Positions 12,746-12,762 of a DNA stretch of 12,762 bases are shown here, one piece after another. This DNA comes from Chryseobacterium sp. GTDB taxonomy: Bacteria > Bacteroidota > Bacteroidia > Flavobacteriales > Weeksellaceae. The first letter of the stretch is position 1. Every line of letters starts with the position of its first letter. Under the pieces are notes generated by a model. The model worked only from the letters and a program-made list of their open reading frames with translations, was not told the origin of the DNA and searched no databases. The translations under genes and the position numbers were made by a program. The stretch is from contig RDDY01000267.1 in the NCBI GenBank assembly GCA_003852805.1, positions 1-12,762 on the forward strand. The letters run 5' to 3'.

Positions 12746-12762
12746 CACTCCCGAACGATGAC

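Overview
The window looks like a stretch of Bacteroidota chromosome, most likely class Flavobacteriia. Four signs point there: repeated TAnnTTTG -7 promoter elements, several with TTG about 19-22 bases upstream; weak or absent Shine-Dalgarno sequences; a long signal peptidase I with an extra N-terminal membrane domain; and the gene orders dapB-lepB-wbqC-like and ruvX-def-DUF5606-mazG, which I recall from that group. A Weeksellaceae/Chryseobacterium-like relative is my best guess, from recall of the S8 protease, lipocalin and OmpA-like proteins; no search was run.

Layout. 1-4326: 3' end of dapB (lysine/diaminopimelate synthesis), a hairpin terminator, then a tightly packed lepB, wbqC-like gene and secreted S8 serine protease, closed by a strong terminator. 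4392-5705: a two-gene lipoprotein unit (lipocalin-like and OmpA-like) with its own likely promoter and terminator. 5747-8484: a UbiA-family membrane prenyltransferase, an HAD-IB phosphatase and a NifS/IscS-like cysteine desulfurase. 8507-8935: thioredoxin with its own promoter and terminator. 8948-9722: tRNA-Asp(GTC) followed by a tandem array of two small GIY-YIG nuclease modules. 9754-10224: a minus-strand SixA-like histidine phosphatase. 10328-11867: ruvX, def and a DUF5606 gene. 11868-12651: mazG. The right edge carries an outward-facing promoter for a gene outside the window.

Most genes are ordinary housekeeping or envelope genes. The unusual part is 9023-9722. A 21-base piece of the tRNA-Asp gene (D loop to anticodon loop) recurs after each GIY-YIG copy and supplies its stop codon. 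Each module is therefore bounded by tRNA-derived direct repeats, like attachment sites. The first module is intact. The second has one nonsense codon and follows a degenerate tRNA 3' half made of two hairpins. The third core repeat has three substitutions. This fits serial accretion of tiny tRNA-targeting elements with older copies pushed downstream, though tandem duplication followed by decay remains possible. The modules share a perfect 102-base block and then drop to about 85% identity, which suggests gene conversion.

Promoter and terminator calls were made by eye and are predictions. Protein functions rest on visible motifs and family knowledge.
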